Below, one piece after another: positions 1-5,319 of a DNA stretch of 9,858 nt. The translations under genes and the position numbers were made by a program. The notes under the pieces were generated by a model. It saw only the letters and a program-made list of their open reading frames with translations, was not told where the DNA came from and searched no databases. This DNA comes from JBDTLH01 sp039934875 (GTDB lineage: Bacteria > Acidobacteriota > Terriglobia > Terriglobales > Acidobacteriaceae). The stretch lies in contig JBDTLH010000275.1 of assembly GCA_039934875.1 (NCBI GenBank), forward strand, positions 1-9,858, given 5' to 3'. The first letter of the stretch is position 1, and every line of letters starts with the position of its first letter.

Positions 1-133
1 ATTTTCCCCTCTCCGACATCGCAATCAACTCCTCATAGGCGCCGTGCGTCCACTGTGGCGCATTCTGCTCTGCCGCGCATAACACCACCAGCTTCGGGAT
101 GTCTGAAATGACCGCCGACCGAATGTAAATCAC
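1..133 (-). CDS. rimI: Ribosomal-protein-alanine N-acetyltransferase RimI, N-terminal part (partial)
   Basis: Only the first 44 codons are in the window; the gene runs off the left edge. The GTG start (133-131) overlaps the tsaB stop as GTGA, a spacing typical of translational coupling. The translation begins MIYIRSAVISDIPKLVVL and continues to a PQWTHGAYEEL segment, which matches the N-terminal strand, helix alpha-1 and loop of GNAT-family RimI proteins (usual pattern: IR.A...D...L..LE......W....Y). RimI acetylates the N-terminal alanine of ribosomal protein S18, and tsaB-rimI adjacency is common in bacteria. The acetyl-CoA binding motif lies outside the window, so another GNAT enzyme is possible, but the neighbour supports RimI. 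Confidence 0.72.
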   Translation of the reverse strand, partial: MIYIRSAVISDIPKLVVLCAAEQNAPQWTHGAYEELIAMSERGK

Positions 134-765
134 TTCCCCGGCACCGCATCCGGCCTTCTGATGTAATGTGCGTCCACCGCGTCCGCCACGACCGCCAGGC
201 CGCGCGCCAGCTTGCGTACCGCATACAACGCCAGATCGCCCGCCCCCGGACGCGGCACCTCTACCGCGCCCACCGCCCGCGCAATCGCCCCATCGGGAGT
301 AAGCGTTAGACCTACAACCCTCATTTCCGCGAGCGCCAACAGCTCTTCCGTGATCACGGCACACACTCCCTCACAGCGCCGGAAATTCCCCACATAGGCA
401 TCACCTCTTGAGGCATCGAGCAGCGTCGTTACCTGCTCTGCCTGCGCCACTGCCGCCACCAATTCCAGCATGGTCACCGGCACAACGGGCACCGGACGCG
501 CCTCACACAGTCCCTTCACCGCCGCCAAGCCGATCCGCAACCCGGTAAAAGAACCCGGCCCCGTTACCACTCCAATCGCCGACACCGCACTCAGACCCAA
601 CCCCTGCGAAGCCAGCAGCCGCGCAATCTCCGGCACCAGCTCCGCCGAAAACGTCCCTCCGGAGATCTCCGCCTCCGCCATCACGACCGCGAATTCGCCA
701 TCATAGTTGGCCAGCGCTATTCCACCCTGCCGTCCAGATGTGTCAATAGCGAGCAATACGCTCAA
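130..765 (-). CDS. tsaB: tRNA threonylcarbamoyladenosine (t6A) biosynthesis protein TsaB
   Basis: TsaB is the ASKHA-fold partner of TsaD; with TsaE it supports transfer of threonylcarbamoyl to A37 of ANN-decoding tRNAs in the cytoplasm. The 211-aa product shows the N-terminal LLAIDTSGRQGGIAL phosphate-loop-like strand (residues 4-18), the family signature GPGSFTGLRIG (69-79), LLDASRGDAYVG (115-126) and a C-terminal HYIRRPDA tail. Length is normal for the shorter TsaB proteins. The reading frame is open further upstream to 921, but that extension has no TsaB similarity and overlaps another ORF. I chose the TTG at 765-763 because the conserved LLAIDTS motif follows at once, GGAG lies 9 nt upstream, and this TTG overlaps the upstream ORF's stop as TTGA. 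Downstream rimI overlaps by 4 nt. Confidence 0.9.
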   Translation of the reverse strand: MSVLLAIDTSGRQGGIALANYDGEFAVVMAEAEISGGTFSAELVPEIARLLASQGLGLSAVSAIGVVTGPGSFTGLRIGLAAVKGLCEARPVPVVPVTMLELVAAVAQAEQVTTLLDASRGDAYVGNFRRCEGVCAVITEELLALAEMRVVGLTLTPDGAIARAVGAVEVPRPGAGDLALYAVRKLARGLAVVADAVDAHYIRRPDAVPGK

Positions 766-962
766 GCGGAACGTCTCCGCAGCCCAAATGCCGACACCAT
801 CACCGTCAGGGGCGTGCCCGCAAACTGCGTCCCCATCCCCGCCGCGAACCCATCCACTCCCGAAAGAATGCATGAAACTCCATGCATCAGGATGTCGATG
901 CCCAGTTCGCGGTTCGTCCATCTCTCGCGCACACTCATCCTACTCACACCCATCCTCCTCAT
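762..962 (-). pseudogene. Short ORF resembling the N-terminus of a DoxX-family membrane protein; probable truncated remnant
   Basis: This frame lies between the epimerase and tsaB genes. Its ATG (962-960) overlaps the epimerase stop as ATGA and its TGA overlaps the tsaB TTG as TTGA. AGGAGG lies just inside the frame (959-954), 6 nt before an in-frame GTG (947-945), so translation may start there and give 61 aa. The central part (LGIDILMHGVSCILSGVDGF, then QFAGTPL, then MVSAFGL) resembles, from memory, the first helix and following loop of DoxX-family proteins (pattern LG...L.HG..R...G...FA......F..TPLP......FG..LP). DoxX proteins are usually about 120-150 aa with four helices; here the frame ends after AFGLRRRSA, so helices 2-4 are missing. 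An internal deletion that joined the fragment to tsaB is the simplest explanation. It could instead be an active coupling ORF. Family assignment is moderate. Confidence 0.5.
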
Positions 963-1369
963 ACCGCCGAGGCTGGATCCTGCACCAGTTCCACCAACAC
1001 TCCGCCCGCTGCCGACGGATGCACGAACACATACATGTGACCGCCCGCTCCAATTTTGATCTCGTCCGAAATCAGCCGCACTCCCTTCGTTTTCAGCTCC
1101 TCAAACGTCGCCGACAGGTCGTCCACATGCAGCGCAATGTGGTGGAGCCCCTCCCCCCGCTTCTCGATAAATCTCTGTACCGTCGATTCCGGACTCGTCG
1201 CTTCGAGCAACTCAATCCGCGACTCTCCGCAGGGAATCATCGCCGTATTCACCTTCTCGTGCGCCACCTGCTCCTCGTGCAAAACCGCCATACCGAGCTG
1301 TTCATAAAATTTGCGTGCCTCTGCAATGCTCTTCACCGCAATTCCCAGATGATCAATCCGAAATGACAT
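959..1369 (-). CDS. mce: Methylmalonyl-CoA epimerase (VOC superfamily)
   Basis: This enzyme interconverts (2S)- and (2R)-methylmalonyl-CoA between propionyl-CoA carboxylase and methylmalonyl-CoA mutase. The 136-aa product has two vicinal-oxygen-chelate modules. The N-terminal IDHLGIAV places metal ligand His7; RIELLEATSPES gives Glu53; GLHHIALHVDD gives His77; GGVLVELVQ gives Glu127. These sit where the four metal ligands of epimerases are expected, although the second position is Glu here where Gln occurs in some characterised enzymes. Length is typical. The ATG start is preceded by GGGAG about 10 nt upstream. It lies 42 nt downstream of meaB in the same direction, which strongly supports methylmalonyl-CoA epimerase over glyoxalase or another VOC enzyme. 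Its stop overlaps the next ORF by 4 nt. Confidence 0.92.
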   Translation of the reverse strand: MSFRIDHLGIAVKSIAEARKFYEQLGMAVLHEEQVAHEKVNTAMIPCGESRIELLEATSPESTVQRFIEKRGEGLHHIALHVDDLSATFEELKTKGVRLISDEIKIGAGGHMYVFVHPSAAGGVLVELVQDPASAV

Positions 1370-1411
1370 ACCGCTCTTCTCCCTTGTCTTTACTCTTGTA
1401 CTTTGTTTTCC

Positions 1412-2401
1412 CTAGCTCCTCTTAAACCGCTCCACCGCTTCCTCCACCAGCGTGTATGGATCCCGCTTATGCTCGGCAATCTCCAACGCGAACTCGCCCA
1501 GCGCCTCTGTGGTCATTGATTCGCGCATCAACCGCTGCAAAAGCGCCTCGCGCAACATCTCCACCAGCCGTTCGCGCCAGTTGCTCGCCCTCCTCTTGGT
1601 CAGCAGGTTCTTGGAGGTAAGATGCGCCTCATAGCGGGCAATCGTCTCCAGCAACTCTGTCACACCCGCTCCTGTGTTCGCCACCGTCTTTATGATCGGC
1701 GCTGTCCACTGGTCGTCTCTTATATTTCCTGCCAGTGTCTGCATGTTCCTGATCTCGCGCATCACCCGATCGGCGCCCTCGCGGTCGGCTTTATTGATTA
1801 CAAAGATGTCCGCGATCTCCATAATGCCCGCCTTGATGGTCTGTACATCGTCGCCCATCCCCGGGACCAGCAGCACCACAGTCACATCCGCCAGCCGCAC
1901 GATGTCCACCTCATCCTGTCCCACCCCGACTGTCTCCACGATCACGATGTCGCGCCCCGCGGCATCGAGCACCGTTGTAACATCCGCCGTGGTACGCGCC
2001 ACTCCGCCCAAAAACCCCCGCGTCGCCATCGACCTGATGTAGATGCCGGGATCGGCATGATGCGCCTGCATCCGTATCCGGTCGCCCAGAATCGCGCCGC
2101 CGGTATAGGGGCTGGTCGGATCCACCGCCACAATCCCGATCTGCTTCTCCGCCTTGCGGTACTCGCGCGCGATCTGGTCCACCAGCGTGCTCTTCCCCGC
2201 CCCCGGAGATCCCGTAATCCCCAGAATCTTCGCCCTTCCAGTCAGGGGAAACAACTGCTTCAGCAGCTTCGTCACATTCGGCGCGCCGTCTTCTATCGCT
2301 GAGATCGTCCGCGCAATCGTCCTTACATCGCCTGCACGGATGCGCCCAATCCACGCCTCCATCTGCGACTGCCCCAGACCCGTCTCTGTCTCTATCTCCA
2401 T
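1412..2401 (-). CDS. meaB: Methylmalonyl-CoA mutase-associated GTPase MeaB (ArgK family)
   Basis: MeaB is a G3E-family P-loop GTPase that gates adenosylcobalamin loading of methylmalonyl-CoA mutase and protects the enzyme from inactivation. The 329-aa product shows Walker A GSPGAGKST (64-72), the DPTSPYTGGAILGDRIRM block (94-111), a Walker B/switch ETVGVGQ segment (156-162) and the guanine-specificity motif NKAD (203-206). An alpha-helical C-terminal region, probably for dimerisation, follows. Length fits the family. I chose ATG at 2401. A TTG nine codons upstream (2428) and an ATG at 2362 are alternatives; none has a clear Shine-Dalgarno sequence. It heads the operon with the epimerase gene. 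The mutase subunits are not in the window. Confidence 0.94.
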   Translation of the reverse strand: MEIETETGLGQSQMEAWIGRIRAGDVRTIARTISAIEDGAPNVTKLLKQLFPLTGRAKILGITGSPGAGKSTLVDQIAREYRKAEKQIGIVAVDPTSPYTGGAILGDRIRMQAHHADPGIYIRSMATRGFLGGVARTTADVTTVLDAAGRDIVIVETVGVGQDEVDIVRLADVTVVLLVPGMGDDVQTIKAGIMEIADIFVINKADREGADRVMREIRNMQTLAGNIRDDQWTAPIIKTVANTGAGVTELLETIARYEAHLTSKNLLTKRRASNWRERLVEMLREALLQRLMRESMTTEALGEFALEIAEHKRDPYTLVEEAVERFKRS

Positions 2402-2463
2402 AGCAACCGAGTAGTGTAACCGAGGCAACAGGGGCGAGAGCGATTGCCTCTCACCTGTTAACG

Positions 2464-2498
2464 ATCAGAAGTCAGAGATCAGACGCCAGAGTTTCAGA
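2464..2498. repeat. Degenerate period-7 repeat upstream of the M48 gene
   Basis: Four to five heptamers sharing a TCAGA-like core run in phase: ATCAGAA (2464-2470), GTCAGAG, ATCAGAC and GCCAGAG (ending 2491), then TTTCAGA. They lie in the divergent region between meaB and the M48 protease gene. The reverse complement has a TCTGA core, matching the copies at 3788-3836. Function unknown. Confidence 0.6.
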
Positions 2499-2552
2499 AC
2501 TTAATTTTTTCTGCCCTGGGCTCTGACTCTGACTCCGTACTCGGGGGTCACG

Positions 2553-3728
2553 GTGCACCCATTTCGAATCGCCACGCTCGCACTTCTTTTTCTCGCCTCG
2601 ACTGCCTTCTCCTCTGCCCAGGTACTCACCTCCGCCATCGTTTCAGTCAACGAACCAGCCGGATACAGCGCCTCGGCCCCCTCCGAATCCGCTCCCGCGG
2701 CCAGGTCCAATGCCGCAACTCTGCAACCGGCGTCTGCTCTGCCAGCCCCGCTCCATCCAGTGCATCTCAAGCCGCTTCCCGCTCCCTCCGCTCAATTGCG
2801 AGCGCTGGCCGTCAAGTATGACGTCTCGCAAATCGGCTCTCGCGATGTCTCCCGCGGAATGAATTTCTACTCCCTGCAGCGCGAGATCGCCATGGGGCGT
2901 GAACTCTCGCAGCAAGTCGAACAGGAATCCACGCTCCTCGACGACCCCGTCATCACCGAATACATCAACCGCCTGGGACAGCAACTGGTCCGCAACTCTG
3001 ACGCCAAAGTTCCCTTCACCATCAAGGTCATCGATTCCGACGAAGTAAATGCCTTTGCCCTTCCCGGAGGCTTCTTCTACGTCAACACCGGCCTCATTCT
3101 CGCCACCGACGATGAAGCCGAGCTCGCCGGAGTCATGGCGCACGAGATCGCCCATGTCGCCGCCCGCCACGCCACCCGCAATGAAACCAAGAGCCAGGTC
3201 TGGAATCTCGCCTCTATCCCTCTGATCTTCGTCGCCGGACCAGCCGGCATGGCGGCCCGCGATCTGGTCAACGTCGCCGCTCCCATGAGCTTCCTAAAAT
3301 TCAACCGCGACGCCGAGCGCGAAGCCGACCTTCTGGGCATCGAGTACGCGTACAAGAGCGGCTACGATCCCCGTGCAATGGTCGATCTCTTTGAGCGCCT
3401 CGATTCCTACACCTCCAAACGGAACAAGAAGAAGCCGAACCTGCTTGCTCAGGCCTTTGCCAGCCATCCCATGAACGGCGATCGCATTGCGCGCGCCCAG
3501 CAGGAGATCGCTTATATTCTCCCGCCCCGCGACTCCTACATCGAAACCACCAGCGAATTCGACCGGATCAAGGCCCGCCTGTTCGCCCTCGAAGGCGCCC
3601 ACCACTTGCGCATGACACCCGGCAAACCCGTTCTCCGCGTCCGGACAAAAGATCAGGCTTCCGCCGATGCCGCCAATACCGCCCCACCCGAAGACGGCCC
3701 CGTTCTCCACCGCCGCCGCAGCAATTAG
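2553..3728 (+). CDS. Secreted M48-family zinc metalloprotease (BepA/LoiP-like)
   Basis: The 391-aa product is a predicted periplasmic or lipoprotein-free envelope metalloprotease. Residues 1-23 form a signal peptide (MHPFRIATLALLFLASTAFSSA, cut near SSA-Q). An Ala/Pro/Ser-rich linker follows to about residue 80. The M48 domain spans about 100-320: HEIAH at 197-201 provides two zinc-binding histidines and the catalytic Glu198; EREAD at 255-259 provides the third zinc ligand, Glu255; SHPMNGDRI (304-312) is the conserved HP....R motif. No C-terminal TPR repeats are visible, unlike BepA, so a role in outer-membrane protein quality control is only a family-level inference. The GTG start at 2553 follows a GGGGG stretch 5 nt upstream. 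The Ser/Ala-rich N-terminal linker and the charged C-terminal tail (365-391) are probably disordered. Confidence 0.9.
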   Translation: MHPFRIATLALLFLASTAFSSAQVLTSAIVSVNEPAGYSASAPSESAPAARSNAATLQPASALPAPLHPVHLKPLPAPSAQLRALAVKYDVSQIGSRDVSRGMNFYSLQREIAMGRELSQQVEQESTLLDDPVITEYINRLGQQLVRNSDAKVPFTIKVIDSDEVNAFALPGGFFYVNTGLILATDDEAELAGVMAHEIAHVAARHATRNETKSQVWNLASIPLIFVAGPAGMAARDLVNVAAPMSFLKFNRDAEREADLLGIEYAYKSGYDPRAMVDLFERLDSYTSKRNKKKPNLLAQAFASHPMNGDRIARAQQEIAYILPPRDSYIETTSEFDRIKARLFALEGAHHLRMTPGKPVLRVRTKDQASADAANTAPPEDGPVLHRRRSN

Positions 3729-3756
3729 AATCAAGCTGGCTCCTTGCTTCCGCCTA

Positions 3757-3870
3757 CTGGTAGCTGGCGTCTGGCCGCTAATATCCGATATCTGACCTGA
3801 TTTGGCCTCTGACACCTGAGATCAGACATCTGATTTCACTAACAACTAACAACTAGGAACTAACAACTAC
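3757..3870. repeat. Degenerate period-7 repeat array between the M48 and DUF4174 genes
   Basis: This stretch can be read as about 16 heptamers with one phase shift near 3806. The first block has CTGG cores (3757-3777), then CTAATAT/CCGATAT-type units. From 3809 the phase holds for 60 bases: CTGACAC, CTGAGAT, CAGACAT, CTGATTT, then near-identical AACTAAC-type units (3837-3870). The array ends directly at the ATG of the next gene, so it forms that gene's whole upstream region and gives it only a weak, distant AGGA as ribosome binding site. It is too short and too degenerate for a CRISPR, and no protein frame explains it. Confidence 0.7.
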
Positions 3871-4275
3871 ATGGAACGCACCATCACCGGCCCCTACGAA
3901 CCCAAGCCCACCGGGCCCGAGCTCCCCAACCAACGCAAGTTCGAGTCGATTGCCGCCCAGCGCGGACAGCGCTCCGTCCTGCTCATCTTCTCCCCCGCGC
4001 CCTCGAAACACGCTTACAAGACCTTTCTGCGCGAACTCGAAGCCAATCAGCAAGACCTCGCCACCCGCAACCTCGAAGTCATGGTCATCCTCGATACCGG
4101 ACGCGCCCCTCGCGACTGGAACTACCTCCCCGGCCAACAGTCCGTCAAAGCGCGCCACAAGTTTGAGATCGCGGGCGGTGACTTCGCCCTCATCCTCATC
4201 GGCGTAAACGGCCACATCAAACACCGTTGGAAGGAAGCCATCGACTACGACGCCCTCACCGCCGCCCTCACATGA
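3871..4275 (+). CDS. DUF4174 domain protein
   Basis: The 134-aa product carries a DUF4174-like core: SVLLIFSPAPSKHAYKTFLREL (residues 35-56), LEVMVILDTG (68-77), then a KFEIAGGDFALILIGVNGHIKHRW block (97-120) and a short C-terminal DYDALTAAL helix. The last block matches the family pattern of a hydrophobic strand, GKDG turn and Lys/Arg. The order of strands and helices resembles a thioredoxin-like fold, but there is no CxxC pair, so redox activity is not supported. I see no signal peptide, whereas many DUF4174 proteins are exported; this one appears cytoplasmic unless the start is wrong. The ATG at 3871 is the only good start. Biochemical role unknown. It is 142 nt behind the M48 gene and probably independent of it. 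Confidence 0.7.
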   Translation: MERTITGPYEPKPTGPELPNQRKFESIAAQRGQRSVLLIFSPAPSKHAYKTFLRELEANQQDLATRNLEVMVILDTGRAPRDWNYLPGQQSVKARHKFEIAGGDFALILIGVNGHIKHRWKEAIDYDALTAALT

Positions 4276-4303
4276 CTCCGCCTCAACGCCATGACTCCGC
4301 CTC
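4271..4303. repeat. 14-bp direct repeat over the DUF4174 stop codon
   Basis: CATGACTCCGCCTC occurs at 4271-4284 and again at 4290-4303, a 19-bp period. The first copy contains the TGA stop of the DUF4174 gene. It looks like a small local duplication just upstream of the toxin-antitoxin promoter. Confidence 0.6.
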
Positions 4304-4306
4304 CAC

Positions 4307-4343
4307 TTTACAAAATGCAAACTTTCGCTATATGCTTCGCATA
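4307..4343 (+). promoter_or_regulatory. Promoter and palindromic operator candidate of the higBA operon
   Basis: A sigma-70-like promoter can be drawn: TTTACA (4307-4312), an 18-bp spacer and TATGCT (4331-4336); TATATG at 4329-4334 with a 16-bp spacer is an alternative -10. The -10 lies inside a perfect inverted repeat, TATGC-TTC-GCATA (4331-4343). An operator over the -10 is what is expected for a HigA-type antitoxin that represses its own operon. Predicted from sequence only. Confidence 0.6.
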
Positions 4344-4393
4344 ATGCAAAGTACATCGATCAACGCTCAGTCACAGGATTGCTGCTAGCCAAA

Positions 4394-4720
4394 ATGCACG
4401 TTGTCACGCGAAAGCATCTGGCCGAAGTAGAAGAGCGATACCCGGATGCGGCTAAAGAAATTCAGGCATGGAATCAAATCGCGAAGGCGGCGCGTTGGCA
4501 AAACTTTACAGAACTTCGAGAGGTCTTCAAAGATGCGGATACGGTCGATGGCTATGTGATTTTTAATATTCGCCGGAACCGATACCGGCTCGTTACGATC
4601 ATTCATTACTCTCGCAAAAGAGATGGCAGGATCACCGAAGGTCACATCTATATTCGGTCTTTCCTGACACATAAGCAGTACGAAAACAGAATTAATTGGG
4701 ACAAAGGGGGCAAACGATGA
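4394..4720 (+). CDS. higB: HigB-type mRNA interferase toxin (RelE superfamily)
   Basis: The 108-aa product belongs by eye to the HigB_toxin family, ribosome-dependent or RelE-fold endoribonucleases that cut mRNA when free of antitoxin. Diagnostic segments are MHVVTRKHLAEVEERYPDA (1-19), AWNQIAKAARWQNFTELREVF (25-45), DGYVIFNIRRNRYRLVTIIHY (52-72) and GHIYIRSFLTHKQYE (83-97). In this family the central FNI...N.YRL strand and the terminal TH..Y segment are the best conserved. ATG at 4394 is chosen because family members begin MHVI(S/T)RK; a TTG at 4379 is in frame but unlikely. Toxin-first order and the ATGA overlap with the next gene are typical of higBA. Codon use is less GC-biased than in its neighbours, in line with horizontal acquisition. 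Confidence 0.88.
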   Translation: MHVVTRKHLAEVEERYPDAAKEIQAWNQIAKAARWQNFTELREVFKDADTVDGYVIFNIRRNRYRLVTIIHYSRKRDGRITEGHIYIRSFLTHKQYENRINWDKGGKR

Positions 4721-5118
4721 GCACCGCACTGGCAAATCCAACGGAGATGATTCGCTTGGGCGCTCCCCGCTTGATTCACTCTGATGAAGAACTCGCGGCA
4801 TACACAGAGGCCCTCTTTGGCCTCACCGCGAGGACGGATCTCACTCGGGAAGATGAAGAGGCAATCGAGCTCTTGACTGTTCTAATTGAACGTTATGAGT
4901 CGGAGCAGTACCCTGTCCCGGCAGCGGAGCCCCCCGACGTGCTGCGGTTCCTCCTCGATCGGAACGGGCTTTCCCAGCGTGATATCGCGCAGGATGTTGG
5001 CGGGGAGAGCACAGTCTCTCTTATTCTGTCTGGCAAACGTCAACTGAATCGTGACCACATCGCTCGACTAAGCCGCCGATTCCATGTATCGCCAGCAGTT
5101 TTCTTCGCTGCGGATTAA
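4717..5118 (+). CDS. higA: HigA-type antitoxin with C-terminal helix-turn-helix
   Basis: The 133-aa protein has an N-terminal helical part (residues 20-66, acidic, HSDEELAAYTEALFGL and DEEAIELLTVLIERYE) and a C-terminal XRE/Cro-type helix-turn-helix (about 74-130: VLRFLLDRNGLSQRDIAQDVG, then STVSLILSGKRQLNRDHIARLSRRFHVSP). This layout matches the longer HigA antitoxins annotated as HTH regulators in COG5499-like families. The ATG at 4717 overlaps the toxin stop as ATGA and has a strong AGGGGG about 6 nt upstream, giving a route to antitoxin excess over the poorly initiated toxin. It should bind HigB and repress the operon through the palindrome at 4331-4343. Confidence 0.88.
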   Translation: MSTALANPTEMIRLGAPRLIHSDEELAAYTEALFGLTARTDLTREDEEAIELLTVLIERYESEQYPVPAAEPPDVLRFLLDRNGLSQRDIAQDVGGESTVSLILSGKRQLNRDHIARLSRRFHVSPAVFFAAD

Positions 5119-5319
5119 ACACATCAAGGGCCTATTCCCGGAAATAGTGGATCGTTCGCGTCAGACGTAGTACTTTTGCAGTGCTTTATGCTACAGCGGT
5201 TTCACACTTGCTGTACCCTCTCGGCGTATGTCATCCTGAGCCGCGGCGTTCTTTACCCTGCTCCGCATGCATCCCCGAAATCCGCGGCTTCCTTGGCCCT
5301 TGGAACTCCAAACTGCCCC
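5119..5319. other. Convergent intergenic region with an 8-bp inverted repeat and a decayed repeat-like segment
   Basis: No gene is supported here between the converging higA and porin genes. A weak CTATT/AATAG hairpin (5131-5146 region) follows higA. AGCCGCGG (5239-5246) and CCGCGGCT (5282-5289) form a perfect 8-bp inverted repeat with a 35-nt loop that could help to end transcription from either side. The segment beginning TGTCATCCTGAG (about 5230) resembles a GTCATCCTGAGCG-type dispersed intergenic repeat that I recall from acidobacterial and other genomes; here only the first dozen bases match well. Confidence 0.4.

Noticed and set aside
766..921. N-terminal extension of TsaB
   Set aside because: The extra 52 residues have no TsaB similarity, overlap the DoxX-like frame, and precede a conserved LLAIDTS start with its own ribosome site.
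707..1366. Plus-strand 219-aa open frame
   Set aside because: Arg/His/Pro-rich antisense of the epimerase gene and the small ORF; no domain signal.
1622..2302. Plus-strand 226-aa open frame
   Set aside because: It is rich in His/Arg, has no recognisable domain and is fully antisense to the well-supported meaB gene.
2643..3170. Minus-strand 175-aa open frame
   Set aside because: Gly-rich antisense shadow of the M48 protease gene, whose motifs are clear on the plus strand.
3757..3870. CRISPR-like array
   Set aside because: Units are 7 bases, contiguous and degenerate, with no spacers and no cas genes nearby.
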